Assembly: GCF_014636295.1 (NCBI RefSeq)
Contig: NZ_BMEC01000002.1
Coordinates: 62,001-126,000, forward strand
Direction: 5' to 3'
Length of the DNA stretch: 64,000 bases
DNA from: Marivirga lumbricoides
GTDB lineage: Bacteria; Bacteroidota; Bacteroidia; Cytophagales; Cyclobacteriaceae
The position numbers and the translations under genes were made by a program. Below the pieces are notes generated by a model that made no database searches, was not told the DNA's origin, and was given only the letters and a program-made list of their open reading frames with translations. Positions 8,145 through 17,117 of the stretch are shown here, one piece after another. Position 1 is the first letter of the stretch. Every line of letters begins with the position of its first letter.

Positions 8145-8287
8145 GTGCCTTTTATTTGTTTTGAAATTTTTTAAGGTTTTGTAATACGAAGATATCTAAA
8201 TTATCGTTTAAAATAAAATGAAGAAATGATGCAACCTTTTCACATTTGGCACAATCATTGTTGTGTAACTAAATAGATAAAAAAGAA

Positions 8288-8473
8288 ATGAAAAAGAATT
8301 TATCGAAAAGGAATAAGAGAGGTTTAATACTTCTGATCGGAATACTGGTAGGGATATTCCTCTTTTTTGGCGGATTCAGTTTCAATAAAAATATTACACA
8401 TAAAATTAAAAAGAAAGTAGAAACAGAATCCAAATCTGAATCTACTCCTATTTTATACCACTTTTTTAGTTAG
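8288..8473 (+). CDS. Small single-pass membrane protein (61 aa)
   Basis: The ATG at 8288 follows an A-rich tract. The peptide has a very basic N terminus (MKKNLSKRNKRG), one hydrophobic segment (about 13-30) and a Lys-rich tail. A clean rho-independent terminator lies 37 bp after the stop, which supports a short monocistronic transcript. I recognise no family. Confidence 0.5.
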   Translation: MKKNLSKRNKRGLILLIGILVGIFLFFGGFSFNKNITHKIKKKVETESKSESTPILYHFFS

Positions 8474-8509
8474 TTTATAGTTTAGTGATTAGTTGGTTAA
8501 TGAAAGAAG

Positions 8510-8533
8510 GGTGTCGAAAGACACCTTTTTTTT
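8510..8533 (+). terminator. Rho-independent terminator with GAAA loop
   Basis: GGTGTC-GAAA-GACACC followed by eight T residues. It ends the transcript of the 61-residue ORF and insulates leuS. Confidence 0.9.
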
Positions 8534-8642
8534 ATGAAAAGATTGTAAATTTTACCCTATCCATTCACAAAAGCCTTATTTTTGCTGGTTCTAGTAAAAA
8601 TAAATTTTAATAAAAGTTATTACCTGATAATACTTAGTAAGA

Positions 8643-11378
8643 ATGGCAGAATATCAATTTCGAGCAACAGAAAAAAAGTGGCAAGCCTTTTGGGAAAAAA
8701 ATCAAACGTTTAATGCTAAGGATGATTTTCAGAAACCTAAATATTATGCATTAGATATGTTCCCCTACCCTTCAGGAGCAGGTTTGCACGTTGGGCACCC
8801 GCTAGGTTATATTGCTTCTGATATAGTTGCACGCTTTAAAAAGCAACAGGGATTTAATGTTTTACACCCAATGGGCTTTGATTCTTTCGGACTTCCTGCC
8901 GAACAGTATGCCATTCAGACCGGACAGCATCCTGCCATTACTACAGAGCAAAATATAAAAAGATATATAGAGCAGCTTAAAAATATTGGTTTCGCTTATG
9001 ACTGGAAACGGGAAGTGAGAACCAGCGAGCCTTCTTTCTATAAATGGACCCAGTGGATCTTTATGCAGCTTTTCAACAGCTGGTATGACTTTACCGATAA
9101 TAAAGCCCGCCCTATCAGTGTATTGATTGAGCATTTTGAAAAAGCCGGTAATCAATTAATTAAAGCTGCGTGCGATGAAGACACCGAAAGTTTTAAAGCC
9201 AATGACTGGCTACATTTCTCTGATGAAGAAAAGCAAAAAATACTTTTAAAATATAGAATTGCTTATCTCTCTGAAGCAATAGTGAACTGGTGTCCGGCAT
9301 TAGGTACAGTACTTTCTAATGATGAAGTGAAAGATGGATACAGTGAAAGAGGTGGCCATCCGGTAGAACGAAAGAAAATGATGCAATGGAGCATGCGAAT
9401 TAGTGCTTTTGCAGAAAGACTCCTTGAAGGTCTTAATCGCTTAGATTGGCCAGAACCCGTTAAAGAAATGCAGCGTAACTGGATAGGTAAATCAGTAGGT
9501 GCAGAACTAAGTTTTGAGGTAGCAGACTATCAGAATCAAGAAATCAAAGTATTCACCACACGTGTAGACACTATTTATGGTGTAACTTTCATGGTGCTGG
9601 CTCCTGAACATGAATTAGTAGCTCAAATAACCACTGCTGAACAAAAAGAAGCAGTGGAAGAGTATGTAAAGGTGGCTAAGAACCGCTCAGAGCGAGAAAG
9701 AATGACTGAAGTAAAACGTGTTTCAGGTGTTTTTACGGGTGCCTATGCTATACATCCTTTTACAGGCGAAAAAATTCAGGTATGGATTGGGGATTATGTA
9801 TTAGCAGGTTATGGAACAGGAGCTGTTATGGCAGTACCTTCAGATGATGAACGCGATTTAGCCTTTGCTCAGCATTTCAACTTGCCGGTGAGAGAGGTAG
9901 TTGAAAATGATAAAATTGTTAATTCCGACTTCCTTACAGGATTACCCATTAAAGAAGCAATTGCAAAAGCGGTGAGCTACATCGAAGAAAAAGGAATTGG
10001 TAAAGGGAAAGTTAACTATAGAATGCGTGATGCCATTTTCAGCAGGCAGCGCTATTGGGGAGAACCTGTTCCTGTGTATTTTAAAAATGATATTCCATAT
10101 TTACTGGAAGAAGACCAACTTCCATTGGAGCTTCCTGAAGTGGATAAATACTTACCCACTGAAGATGGAGAACCACCTTTGGCCAGGGCTAAAAACTGGA
10201 AAACTGAGGAAGGTTATGAACTGGAAAAAAGTACAATGCCTGGCTGGGCAGGTTCCAGCTGGTATATGTTCCGCTATATGGATCCCCATAATTCAGGAGC
10301 GTTTGTTGACCAAAATAAGCAAGAATACTGGAAAAATGTAGACTTATACATCGGAGGCTCTGAACATGCTACAGGCCATTTATTGTATTCCCGCTTCTGG
10401 ACAAAATTTTTGTTTGATTTAGGCTACATCACTGTAGATGAACCTTTTCAGAAAATGATCAACCAGGGAATGATTCAGGGAAGAAGTAATTTCGTTTACA
10501 GAGTGGAAGGCAAAAACACTTATGTGTCGAAAAATCTTAAGGATGACTATACTACCCAAATGCTTCATGTAGATGTAAATATCGTTTTTAATGATGAATT
10601 AGATATTGAAAAATTCAGAAGATGGAGACCTGAAAATGCTGATGCAGAATTTATCCTGGAAGATGGAAAATACATCTGTGGTACTGAAATAGAAAAGATG
10701 TCTAAATCCAAACATAATGTTGTGAATCCAGACGATGTAATTGAGCAATACGGAGCAGACACCTTACGCTTGTACGAGATGTTTTTAGGTCCTTTAGAGC
10801 AATTTAAGCCATGGAATACCAATGGAATTGACGGTACTTCCAAGTTCTTAAAAAAGCTATGGCGTTTATTCCATAATGAAAAAGGAGAATTTGAGGTTGC
10901 AGAAGGTGAAGTAGATAAAAAGGCGTTGAAGGCGCTTCACCTGGCTATTCAGAAAGTAGAGTACGATATTGAACATTTTTCATTCAATACCTCTGTTTCC
11001 ACTTTCATGATATGCGTGAACACCTTAACTGACCTGAAATGTAATAATAAAGCTATTCTTTCCGACTTAGTAAGGATTATAGCTCCTTACGCTCCGCATA
11101 TTTGTGAAGAATTATGGGAGCTTTTAGGTAATAAGGGAAGCATCTCTGAAGCTGGCTGGCCGGCTTTCAACCCGGAATTTATCAAGGAAAATGACTTCAC
11201 TTATCCTGTTTCCGTTAATGGTAAGCATCGGGACAACATGACTTTTGCTGTTAATTCCCCTAAAGAGGAAATAGAAAAGGCTGTATTGGCTAATCCTGTT
11301 ATTCAGAAATGGATAGAAGGTAAGCCAATCAAAAAAATGATTATTGTGCCTAATAAAATCGTAAACATTGTAGTTTAA
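8643..11378 (+). CDS. leuS: Leucyl-tRNA synthetase
   Basis: LeuRS charges tRNA-Leu in the cytoplasm. The protein has 911 residues. The class I HIGH motif appears as HVGH (49-52) and the KMSKS motif is intact at 685-689. The editing CP1 domain is present, with [12 protein letters not shown] and the [15 protein letters not shown] stretch, and the anticodon-binding region follows KMSKS. A Bacteroidota-type insertion lies near residues 150-195 ([15 protein letters not shown]), and another lies in the catalytic domain at about 620-675 before KMSKS. The gene is single, with a terminator upstream and a dispersed repeat directly downstream. Confidence 0.98.
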   Translation: MAEYQFRATEKKWQAFWEKNQTFNAKDDFQKPKYYALDMFPYPSGAGLHVGHPLGYIASDIVARFKKQQGFNVLHPMGFDSFGLPAEQYAIQTGQHPAITTEQNIKRYIEQLKNIGFAYDWKREVRTSEPSFYKWTQWIFMQLFNSWYDFTDNKARPISVLIEHFEKAGNQLIKAACDEDTESFKANDWLHFSDEEKQKILLKYRIAYLSEAIVNWCPALGTVLSNDEVKDGYSERGGHPVERKKMMQWSMRISAFAERLLEGLNRLDWPEPVKEMQRNWIGKSVGAELSFEVADYQNQEIKVFTTRVDTIYGVTFMVLAPEHELVAQITTAEQKEAVEEYVKVAKNRSERERMTEVKRVSGVFTGAYAIHPFTGEKIQVWIGDYVLAGYGTGAVMAVPSDDERDLAFAQHFNLPVREVVENDKIVNSDFLTGLPIKEAIAKAVSYIEEKGIGKGKVNYRMRDAIFSRQRYWGEPVPVYFKNDIPYLLEEDQLPLELPEVDKYLPTEDGEPPLARAKNWKTEEGYELEKSTMPGWAGSSWYMFRYMDPHNSGAFVDQNKQEYWKNVDLYIGGSEHATGHLLYSRFWTKFLFDLGYITVDEPFQKMINQGMIQGRSNFVYRVEGKNTYVSKNLKDDYTTQMLHVDVNIVFNDELDIEKFRRWRPENADAEFILEDGKYICGTEIEKMSKSKHNVVNPDDVIEQYGADTLRLYEMFLGPLEQFKPWNTNGIDGTSKFLKKLWRLFHNEKGEFEVAEGEVDKKALKALHLAIQKVEYDIEHFSFNTSVSTFMICVNTLTDLKCNNKAILSDLVRIIAPYAPHICEELWELLGNKGSISEAGWPAFNPEFIKENDFTYPVSVNGKHRDNMTFAVNSPKEEIEKAVLANPVIQKWIEGKPIKKMIIVPNKIVNIVV

Positions 11379-11382
11379 GTTT

Positions 11383-11474
11383 AAATAGAGCTTATTAGGC
11401 AATTACGCGAGTAATCAATCATATGTATCTGAAATTCAGTAACAAATGATTACGCATTGTGTAACCTAATTTTA
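11383..11474 (+). repeat. Dispersed repeat family A, copy 1 (about 92 bp)
   Basis: This noncoding block matches the blocks at 28779-28871 (same strand) and 43697-43778 (opposite strand). Shared strings include AACAAATGAT and, near the end, CTAATTTTA or a close variant. It starts five bases after the leuS stop. An imperfect hairpin (ACAAATG...CATTGTGT) lies in the 3' half. Confidence 0.75.
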
Positions 11475-11488
11475 ATAAATCAAGCAAT

Positions 11489-11728
11489 ATGAAAAGTAGT
11501 TTAATAGTACATGAATACTACAAACGCCAATTTGATGATTATATGGTACTTGTACAGGTAAACCCTATTGACTACAGTGGACTGGAGTTAATCATTCATC
11601 CGGACGGGGCAATAGAAAAAACTAAAATGAAGTTTGATGAAGACATTCAGCAAGATTTAGAAGTTGATGAATTTAAGAAATCCAATGCTCTGGAATTCAA
11701 CTTATACCTGAAAGGACTACATAAATAA
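11489..11728 (+). CDS. Small conserved-looking hypothetical protein (79 aa)
   Basis: This 79-residue soluble protein begins MKSSLIVHEYYKRQFDDYMV. It is mixed alpha/beta in character and acidic in the middle (KFDEDIQQDLEVDEF). There is no membrane segment or known motif. The frame has normal codon use and is followed 17 bp later by a good terminator, so it is probably a real gene. The function is unknown. Confidence 0.65.
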   Translation: MKSSLIVHEYYKRQFDDYMVLVQVNPIDYSGLELIIHPDGAIEKTKMKFDEDIQQDLEVDEFKKSNALEFNLYLKGLHK

Positions 11729-11745
11729 AAGCAAAAGCTATATTG

Positions 11746-11770
11746 AAAGGCCTGTTAAAATCAGGCCTTT
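11746..11770 (+). terminator. Hairpin terminator
   Basis: Stem AAAGGCCTG/CAGGCCTTT with a 7-base loop (TTAAAAT), followed by CTTGTTT. It terminates the 79-residue ORF transcript. Confidence 0.8.
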
Positions 11771-11871
11771 CTTGTTTAAGCATCCCGCTGTTTATAGGAT
11801 GATAATTAAACAAAATACTGGTGTAAGAGTTGATATATATTAAATTAACTTATAAATCAGATTTTTTTATT

Positions 11872-12306
11872 ATGACTATTTTTGAAGCCTTAAAGGCAGA
11901 TCATGAAACACAAAGAACTTTAGCTACACAGTTAACAAATACTTCAGGGGATACAGCCAGGCGAAAAGCCGTTTTTGACCAGCTCAAAAAGGAGTTAGCC
12001 GTACACGCAGATGCAGAAGAACGCTTTTTTTACAAACCATTAATCAGCAATGATATGAGCCAGGATTTATCCAGGCATGGAATAGCCGAACATCATGAAA
12101 TGGATGAATTGGTAGAGGATTTAGAAGAAACAGATATGAGTTCTGCAGGCTGGTTAGTTACTGCCAAAAAATTAGAAGAAAAAATCTTTCACCATTTAGA
12201 GGATGAAGAGCAACAATTTTTTCAGATTGCAGGCAAGGTTTTCAATAATAACCAAAAGGAAGACTTATCTACAAAATACCTCGCTTACGTAAAAGAAAAC
12301 AGGTAA
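11872..12306 (+). CDS. Hemerythrin HHE cation-binding domain protein
   Basis: This 144-residue four-helix protein has the HHE pattern: MTIFEALKADHETQ (His11), HADAEERFFYKPL, HHEMDELVEDLEE and HHLEDEEQQFFQIA. Its His and Glu residues would bind a di-iron or similar metal centre. Such domains bind oxygen or nitric oxide, or act in iron and redox stress. The upstream in-frame start at 11830 would add a short hydrophobic leader; the ATG at 11872 fits the family start better. The gene is cytoplasmic and monocistronic. Confidence 0.85.
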   Translation: MTIFEALKADHETQRTLATQLTNTSGDTARRKAVFDQLKKELAVHADAEERFFYKPLISNDMSQDLSRHGIAEHHEMDELVEDLEETDMSSAGWLVTAKKLEEKIFHHLEDEEQQFFQIAGKVFNNNQKEDLSTKYLAYVKENR

Positions 12307-12365
12307 ATAAACCTACCTATTCCCTAAATAGTAGGGTTATTAACCTGAGTTGATCAATAAAAATA

Positions 12366-12389
12366 CCTGCCCCGTTAAGGCGGGGCAGG
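12366..12389 (+). other. GC-rich hairpin after the hemerythrin gene
   Basis: Perfect 9-bp stem CCTGCCCCG/CGGGGCAGG with a 6-base loop, striking in this AT-rich region. There is no T-run directly after it, so it may be a factor-assisted terminator or part of the neighbouring repeat B. Confidence 0.6.
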
Positions 12390-12413
12390 CTATGCTGCAA
12401 AATTAAGATTTAC

Positions 12414-12483
12414 TTTTTCAAAAAGTCTTCATTTAAGCTACCTGTGTCAACCAATCGGTATATCTCCTGTTATAATACAATGA
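12414..12483 (+). repeat. Dispersed repeat family B, copy 1 (about 70 bp)
   Basis: This block is about 80% identical to 45545-45613. Shared strings are AAAAGTCTT, CCTGTG, ATCGG and ATACAATGA. The partner inverted arm present at copy 2 is not recognisable here, so this copy looks decayed. It sits between convergent genes. Confidence 0.65.
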
Positions 12484-12548
12484 TTGTCCTGCTTAATTTG
12501 GAATGTTGTAACGAAATTTAAAAGCAAGTTGATAATCGAACCCGGTTA

Positions 12549-13106
12549 TTAATTACCTATCAATTCAACTATTGAGATGGTATTATTTTGATGGATTGAA
12601 TAAAGTAGTAAATCAAAAACAAACAGGAAAATCCCTTGAAGGATGACAGACTTACCATAACCTTTTAACCTAAGAGGTTTCTTGGATATATTTTTAGCCT
12701 TTTCCAGGAGATAAATTCCACCCATTATATAAGCTATATCCAAACCGCAATTGAAGAGTAAAATCTTTTGAAATTCAATTTGACCTGAAAGCTGTTCTGC
12801 TCCAGTGGCAGGAACAGCTCCAGTGATTGTAAAATAGTAACCTGCTCCGGCTATAACAAGGTTTATGATGTTCCAAAAAACGTTCATTTCATGGAAATAA
12901 GCCTTTTCGCCTTCTAGCCTATTTCTAACCATGCTGCCGATTACAATATTGCCAAGTGCCCATACCCCTAAAATAGCCATGCCCACTTTACGAATCTCAA
13001 TGTCAATATGGTAAACCTCCAATAGATCAAAAGAACGGGCAAAAGCAGTACTGCTTAAAAAGTAAAAGCAAAGAAAGGCAGTCGGTAAAAGAATATACTT
13101 CTTCAT
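12549..13106 (-). CDS. Membrane protein with signal peptide, function unknown
   Basis: This 185-residue protein has a signal peptide-like start (MKKYILLPTAFLCFYFLSSTAFA) and about four further hydrophobic segments, with charged loops between them (VRNRLEGEKAYFHEMNVFWN). It resembles an uncharacterised Bacteroidota membrane family (possibly DUF6992; not certain). It is the last gene of a three-gene minus-strand run after GH3 and LysE genes, with a 17-bp gap. Confidence 0.7.
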   Translation of the reverse strand: MKKYILLPTAFLCFYFLSSTAFARSFDLLEVYHIDIEIRKVGMAILGVWALGNIVIGSMVRNRLEGEKAYFHEMNVFWNIINLVIAGAGYYFTITGAVPATGAEQLSGQIEFQKILLFNCGLDIAYIMGGIYLLEKAKNISKKPLRLKGYGKSVILQGIFLFVFDLLLYSIHQNNTISIVELIGN

Positions 13107-13123
13107 ATAACAATTACCAGAAT

Positions 13124-13747
13124 TTAATGATAATGTTCAAATGCGAAATAGAATAACCTGAGAGAGAAAAGTATAAGTGCTACTCCCACAATTTTATTCA
13201 TCCAATTAAGGCGGTAATCGGTGATCCATGACCTAAGCTTATGTGCTAAAAAAACCTTTGTAGTATCAGTAATCAGTAATGTTGTGATCAATGAAACGAA
13301 AAATGCAACAATTTCAGAACCTTCATATTTATAGTTAACTGTAACCATTGTCATTACACCTAACCAATATAGAAGAACAAATGGATTGATTCCGTTGAGC
13401 GCAAAACCTTTTAGAAATTGGCGAATAAACCCCTTCTTCACAGTTTTAACCTGTTCTTCAGTAGTGTGAGCCTTTTTTAAAAGACTCATAATACCTGTTA
13501 CCAGGATAATGGCACCTCCAACTATACCTAAAATGACAGAGATAGTATCATTGTTTTTGAAAAGCCTTACACTGAAGTACATTAAAAAAATATAGGAGAT
13601 ATCAGCTATCGTTATGCCTAAAGCCATATAAAAGCCTGCTCTTAGGCCTTTTACAATACTATTTTGAATAAGTGCGAAAAAGACCGGCCCTAACATTACT
13701 GCCAAAAGCAGTCCGAACAAGATTCCGTTAATTATTACTGAACCCAT
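13124..13747 (-). CDS. LysE/RhtB-type amino-acid exporter
   Basis: This 207-residue inner-membrane protein has about six membrane segments. The N-terminal LysE signature is clear: GILFGLLLAVMLGPVFFALIQNSIVKGLRAGFYMALGI. A charged central loop (KKAHTTEEQVKTVKKGF) and FALNGINPFVLLYWLG follow. Family members export amino acids or related small molecules by secondary transport; the substrate here is unknown. It starts 4 bp after the GH3 gene in the same operon. Confidence 0.88.
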   Translation of the reverse strand: MGSVIINGILFGLLLAVMLGPVFFALIQNSIVKGLRAGFYMALGITIADISYIFLMYFSVRLFKNNDTISVILGIVGGAIILVTGIMSLLKKAHTTEEQVKTVKKGFIRQFLKGFALNGINPFVLLYWLGVMTMVTVNYKYEGSEIVAFFVSLITTLLITDTTKVFLAHKLRSWITDYRLNWMNKIVGVALILFSLRLFYFAFEHYH

Positions 13748-13751
13748 TTAC

Positions 13752-15305
13752 CTATATTAACCCTCTATTTCTTAAGTAATTAAGCCAGCTTTCCAGTTTT
13801 TCTCCTTTCATTACCCTTGGGAATTTATTTTGTCCACCTACTTTACCATTTTCTTCCATATATTCAATAAAAACATTAGTAGGCAAGACCTTAACTTTTA
13901 CATCTTTTAAAGCAGCAATCCTCTCTACTTTGTAATCATCATTGAGTAATTTTAAATGATGATCCAGCTTGTCTCTCAACGCTATTTCATCTACAGGTTC
14001 ATCTATTCCAATATACCAATGGTGAGCAAATAAGGAATCATGAGATACCCCAGCCACTGTGAACTCTTTGATACTGAAGCCCATCGCATCTGAAACTTCA
14101 ATTAATGCCTTGTTCATATTATCTACTGATAGATGCTCTCCGCAGAGGCTTAGGAAGTGTTTGGTACGTCCGGTTATAACAATTTCACTATCTGCTTTAG
14201 AGACAAACCTTATTGTATCTCCTATCAAATACCTCCATGCACCGGAAAATGTGGTAATCAGAAGTGCGTAATCCACATCTTCCTCTACCTCATCAATCAT
14301 TATCGCTTTTGCACTTTCAAGGAGATTACCATCTTCATCAAAGTTTTGCTCATTAAATGGAATAAATTCATAAAAAATACCATTGTTTAGCACCAACCTC
14401 ATGGAATTAACTCCTTGGTTGGCCTGAAAAGCAATAAAACCTTCAGAGGCAAGATATGTGTTGATATAGTTTATTTTTCTACCCAACAGCTTCTCGAAAC
14501 TCTTATGGTAAGGCTCAAAAGCCACACCACCATGAACATAAATCTCGAAATTAGGCCAGATATCATGAATATTATTCAAATTGTAATGCTTAATAATCTT
14601 CTCCATTAAAATCTGAATCCAGGCAGGCACCCCAGCAATGATGGTAATATTCCAGTCTTTAGCCTTCAGTGTCATTTGCTCCAGTTTTTCTTCCCAATCC
14701 TTTTTTCTGGAAATTGCTTTTCCCGGTTTATAAAACCGCTGAAACCAGTAAGGAATCCGTGAGGTAGTAATACCGCTTAAATCACCTTCAGCATAATTAC
14801 CATTATCATTTAAATCGGTGCTACCTCCTACCATAAGTGTGCCCCCTTCAAAAACTTCTGCGGGAAGTCCTTTATAGCGGGAAAGGGATAAGATCTGGCG
14901 AACACTGGTTTTTTGAATAGCTTTAACCATTTGTAACGACACCGGAATATGCTTGGAAGAAGCACCGGAAGTGCCTGAACTGAGTGCAAAATATTTTATT
15001 TTACCCGGCCAGGTTACATCCTTTTGGCCTTCTAAAAGCTTATGCCACCAATCGTTGTACATTTTATCATAATTATGAATAGGGATATTCTGACTGAAAT
15101 CCTGATAAAAAGCTTTACTATCACTACTCTTAAGCTTAGGTAGAATGTCTTCAAAGTTATAATGCTTGCCAAATTGCGTGTTACGCGCAGCAATAAGCAT
15201 TTTTCTTAATTCAGATTTTTGTAAATCGAATGGAGGCGTAAAATCCTGATCCAAACCCTCTCTAATTCGTATTCCTCTTTTAATAAGGTTACCTAAAAGT
15301 GCCAT
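13752..15305 (-). CDS. GH3-type acyl-adenylate-forming amidosynthetase family protein
   Basis: This 517-residue protein matches the GH3 family, first known in plants, where the enzymes adenylate a carboxylic acid and join it to an amino acid. Visible features are the adenylate loop FALSSGTSGASSKHIPVS (about 108-124), YINTYLASEGFIAFQ, WRYLIGDTIRFVS and GRTKHFLSLCGEHLS. The C terminus is GGQNKFPRVMKGEKLESWL. Bacteroidota carry many such genes, with unknown substrates. Linkage to a LysE-type exporter in the same operon suggests that a conjugated amino acid could be exported (inference). Confidence 0.9.
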   Translation of the reverse strand: MALLGNLIKRGIRIREGLDQDFTPPFDLQKSELRKMLIAARNTQFGKHYNFEDILPKLKSSDSKAFYQDFSQNIPIHNYDKMYNDWWHKLLEGQKDVTWPGKIKYFALSSGTSGASSKHIPVSLQMVKAIQKTSVRQILSLSRYKGLPAEVFEGGTLMVGGSTDLNDNGNYAEGDLSGITTSRIPYWFQRFYKPGKAISRKKDWEEKLEQMTLKAKDWNITIIAGVPAWIQILMEKIIKHYNLNNIHDIWPNFEIYVHGGVAFEPYHKSFEKLLGRKINYINTYLASEGFIAFQANQGVNSMRLVLNNGIFYEFIPFNEQNFDEDGNLLESAKAIMIDEVEEDVDYALLITTFSGAWRYLIGDTIRFVSKADSEIVITGRTKHFLSLCGEHLSVDNMNKALIEVSDAMGFSIKEFTVAGVSHDSLFAHHWYIGIDEPVDEIALRDKLDHHLKLLNDDYKVERIAALKDVKVKVLPTNVFIEYMEENGKVGGQNKFPRVMKGEKLESWLNYLRNRGLI

Positions 15306-15416
15306 TTGTACAATTGAAATAAATAAAAATCAAATTATTTAATTATAGTCGGTTTTTAAACCTTTACTTTAGAATTTAATTACCTAATAATAGCGAAAAT
15401 TAACAAAATATATTCA

Positions 15417-16085
15417 ATGAGTATCATATCAAATATAAATGAGGTCAAAAAAAAATTAGATGGATGCCAACTAATTGCTGTTAGCAAGACTAAACCCAAA
15501 GAAGATATTTTAGCTGCTTACGAGGGAGGGCAAAGGGCTTTTGGTGAAAATAAAGTGCAGGAAATGGCAGACAAAGCAGATGCTTTACCTAAAGATATCC
15601 AATGGCACATGATAGGCCATTTGCAAAGAAATAAAGTAAAATATATTGTTCCGTTTGTTCATTTGATACATTCTGTGGATAGCGTAAGACTTTTAAAAGA
15701 AATTAATAAGCAGGGTGAAAAAATAGAAAGAGTGGTTCCGGTTTTACTACAAATGCACATTGCAGAGGAAGATACTAAATTTGGACTGGACGAAAATGAG
15801 CTTCATGAACTACTCACTTCTGAAGAATTTAAAAACATGAATTTTATAGAAGTGCAAGGATTAATGGGTATGGCCACTTTTACAGAAGATAAAGAAAAAA
15901 TAAGAAGAGAGTTCAAGTTTTTGAAGAAGATTTTTGATAAAGTTAACAGTCAATTCAATGACGAAAAACTCAATCTTAAAGAACTCTCAATGGGCATGAG
16001 TGGTGATTACCCTATTGCTATTGAAGAAGGTAGTACCATGGTTAGGGTAGGAAGTGCTATCTTTGGGGAGAGAAACAGCCATTAA
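15417..16085 (+). CDS. YggS family pyridoxal-phosphate-binding protein
   Basis: This 222-residue PLP-homeostasis protein has a fold like the barrel of alanine racemase. The PLP Lys is Lys24 in AVSKTKP. Other family motifs are FGENKVQE, WHMIGHLQRNK, SVD, QGLMGMAT and LSMGMSGDYPIAIEEGSTMVRVGSAIFG. It buffers PLP and affects amino-acid metabolism; no enzyme activity is known. It lies 17 bp before the DUF423 gene on the same strand. Confidence 0.96.
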   Translation: MSIISNINEVKKKLDGCQLIAVSKTKPKEDILAAYEGGQRAFGENKVQEMADKADALPKDIQWHMIGHLQRNKVKYIVPFVHLIHSVDSVRLLKEINKQGEKIERVVPVLLQMHIAEEDTKFGLDENELHELLTSEEFKNMNFIEVQGLMGMATFTEDKEKIRREFKFLKKIFDKVNSQFNDEKLNLKELSMGMSGDYPIAIEEGSTMVRVGSAIFGERNSH

Positions 16086-16102
16086 TCAGATGATTAGATA
16101 GT

Positions 16103-16477
16103 ATGCATAAATTATTTATCATTATTGGAGCTATATCAGGTGCCATTTCAGTAATTCTGGGTGCTTTTGGCGCACATGCATTACAGGAAGCTTTAACTGC
16201 TACAGGACGGCTAGATACTTACGAAACCGCTGTTAAATACCAAATGTACCATAGTCTGGCATTAATCCTTCTCGGGATATTATTTGCTCAATTCGACCAT
16301 AAACTTCTTACTTACTCAGGTTATTCTTTTCTAGCCGGCATAGTGATCTTCTCGGGAAGTTTGTACCTTTTATGTGCTACAGGAGTAACAAAGCTGGGGG
16401 CTATTACTCCGATTGGCGGTTTGTTTTTAATAGCTGCCTGGGTGCTGATGGCAATAGGTATTGGAAAGAGTATATAA
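16103..16477 (+). CDS. DUF423 family small membrane protein
   Basis: This 124-residue protein has four membrane helices and the family signature near the start (GAISVILGAFGAHALQ), followed by YQMYHSLALILLG, FLAGIVIFSGSLYLL and LGAITPIGGLFLIAAW. The function is unknown. It is probably in an operon with yggS and possibly with the next gene (61-bp gap). Confidence 0.93.
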   Translation: MHKLFIIIGAISGAISVILGAFGAHALQEALTATGRLDTYETAVKYQMYHSLALILLGILFAQFDHKLLTYSGYSFLAGIVIFSGSLYLLCATGVTKLGAITPIGGLFLIAAWVLMAIGIGKSI

Positions 16478-16538
16478 TTTTCTAAAACTGAAAAACTTTA
16501 TCAGCATTGAATTAGTTGTACTAAAAAATATTTAGAAT

Positions 16539-17042
16539 ATGGCCAGAGCAAATTTTAAATTAATAAAAGCAATTAAAGTAGCTGCTGAGAAAATTAAATC
16601 AGGTACAGACTATCAATGGGGACATATGGGAGGCTGTAACTGTGGACACCTGGCTCAAGAGCTTACAAACTATTCCAAACGTGAAATCCATGAGTATGCC
16701 ATGAGAAAATCAGGTGACTGGACAGATCAGGTACAGGATTATTGTAGTACAAGCCAAATGCCAATGGATGAAATCATTTCATCTATGATGGAATCAGGGC
16801 TGGAAAGAAAGGATATGATAGAACTTGAGAGGCTTGGCAACCATGATGTAAGAGTTTACATGGGCGAGCATGGCAAATCTCTTTCCCACAACAAAAAGGA
16901 GGATGTAGTAGCATATATGCTTTCCTGGGCTGAAATGCTGGAAAATGAACTTGTAGAATCAATTAAGCTACCAGCGAATTTATTGAAGGAGACAAAGAAG
17001 CATAGCTCCGCTGCTCCAACTTCTAAGGAATTAATAAATTAA
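16539..17042 (+). CDS. Conserved-looking hypothetical protein with a CxCxH motif (167 aa)
   Basis: This is a soluble protein, mostly helical. Near residues 30-40 it has WGHMGGCNCGHLAQE, a Cys/His-rich stretch that could bind a metal. Further Tyr/Cys residues follow (VQDYCSTSQ), and the C-terminal tail is Lys/Ser-rich. I do not recognise a named domain. A very strong hairpin terminator starts 29 bp after the stop. Confidence 0.7.
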   Translation: MARANFKLIKAIKVAAEKIKSGTDYQWGHMGGCNCGHLAQELTNYSKREIHEYAMRKSGDWTDQVQDYCSTSQMPMDEIISSMMESGLERKDMIELERLGNHDVRVYMGEHGKSLSHNKKEDVVAYMLSWAEMLENELVESIKLPANLLKETKKHSSAAPTSKELIN

Positions 17043-17070
17043 AACAAAAAACATTCGGAAACCAGAAAAT

Positions 17071-17117
17071 AAAAAGGGGCTGTCATAAAAGTAAAATTTT
17101 ATGACAGCCCCTTTTTT
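17071..17117. terminator. Long perfect hairpin, terminator and left end of repeat element
   Basis: A perfect 20-bp stem (AAAAAGGGGCTGTCATAAAA and its complement) with a 6-base loop is followed by further T residues. It would terminate the upstream transcript strongly. Its GGGGCTGTC half is roughly the inverse of the right end of the tandem element (GACAGCCTCTT at 18481-18491). Confidence 0.85.

Noticed and set aside
9997-10341. ORF of 114 residues inside leuS in another frame
   Set aside because: It is a shadow of leuS with no own signals.
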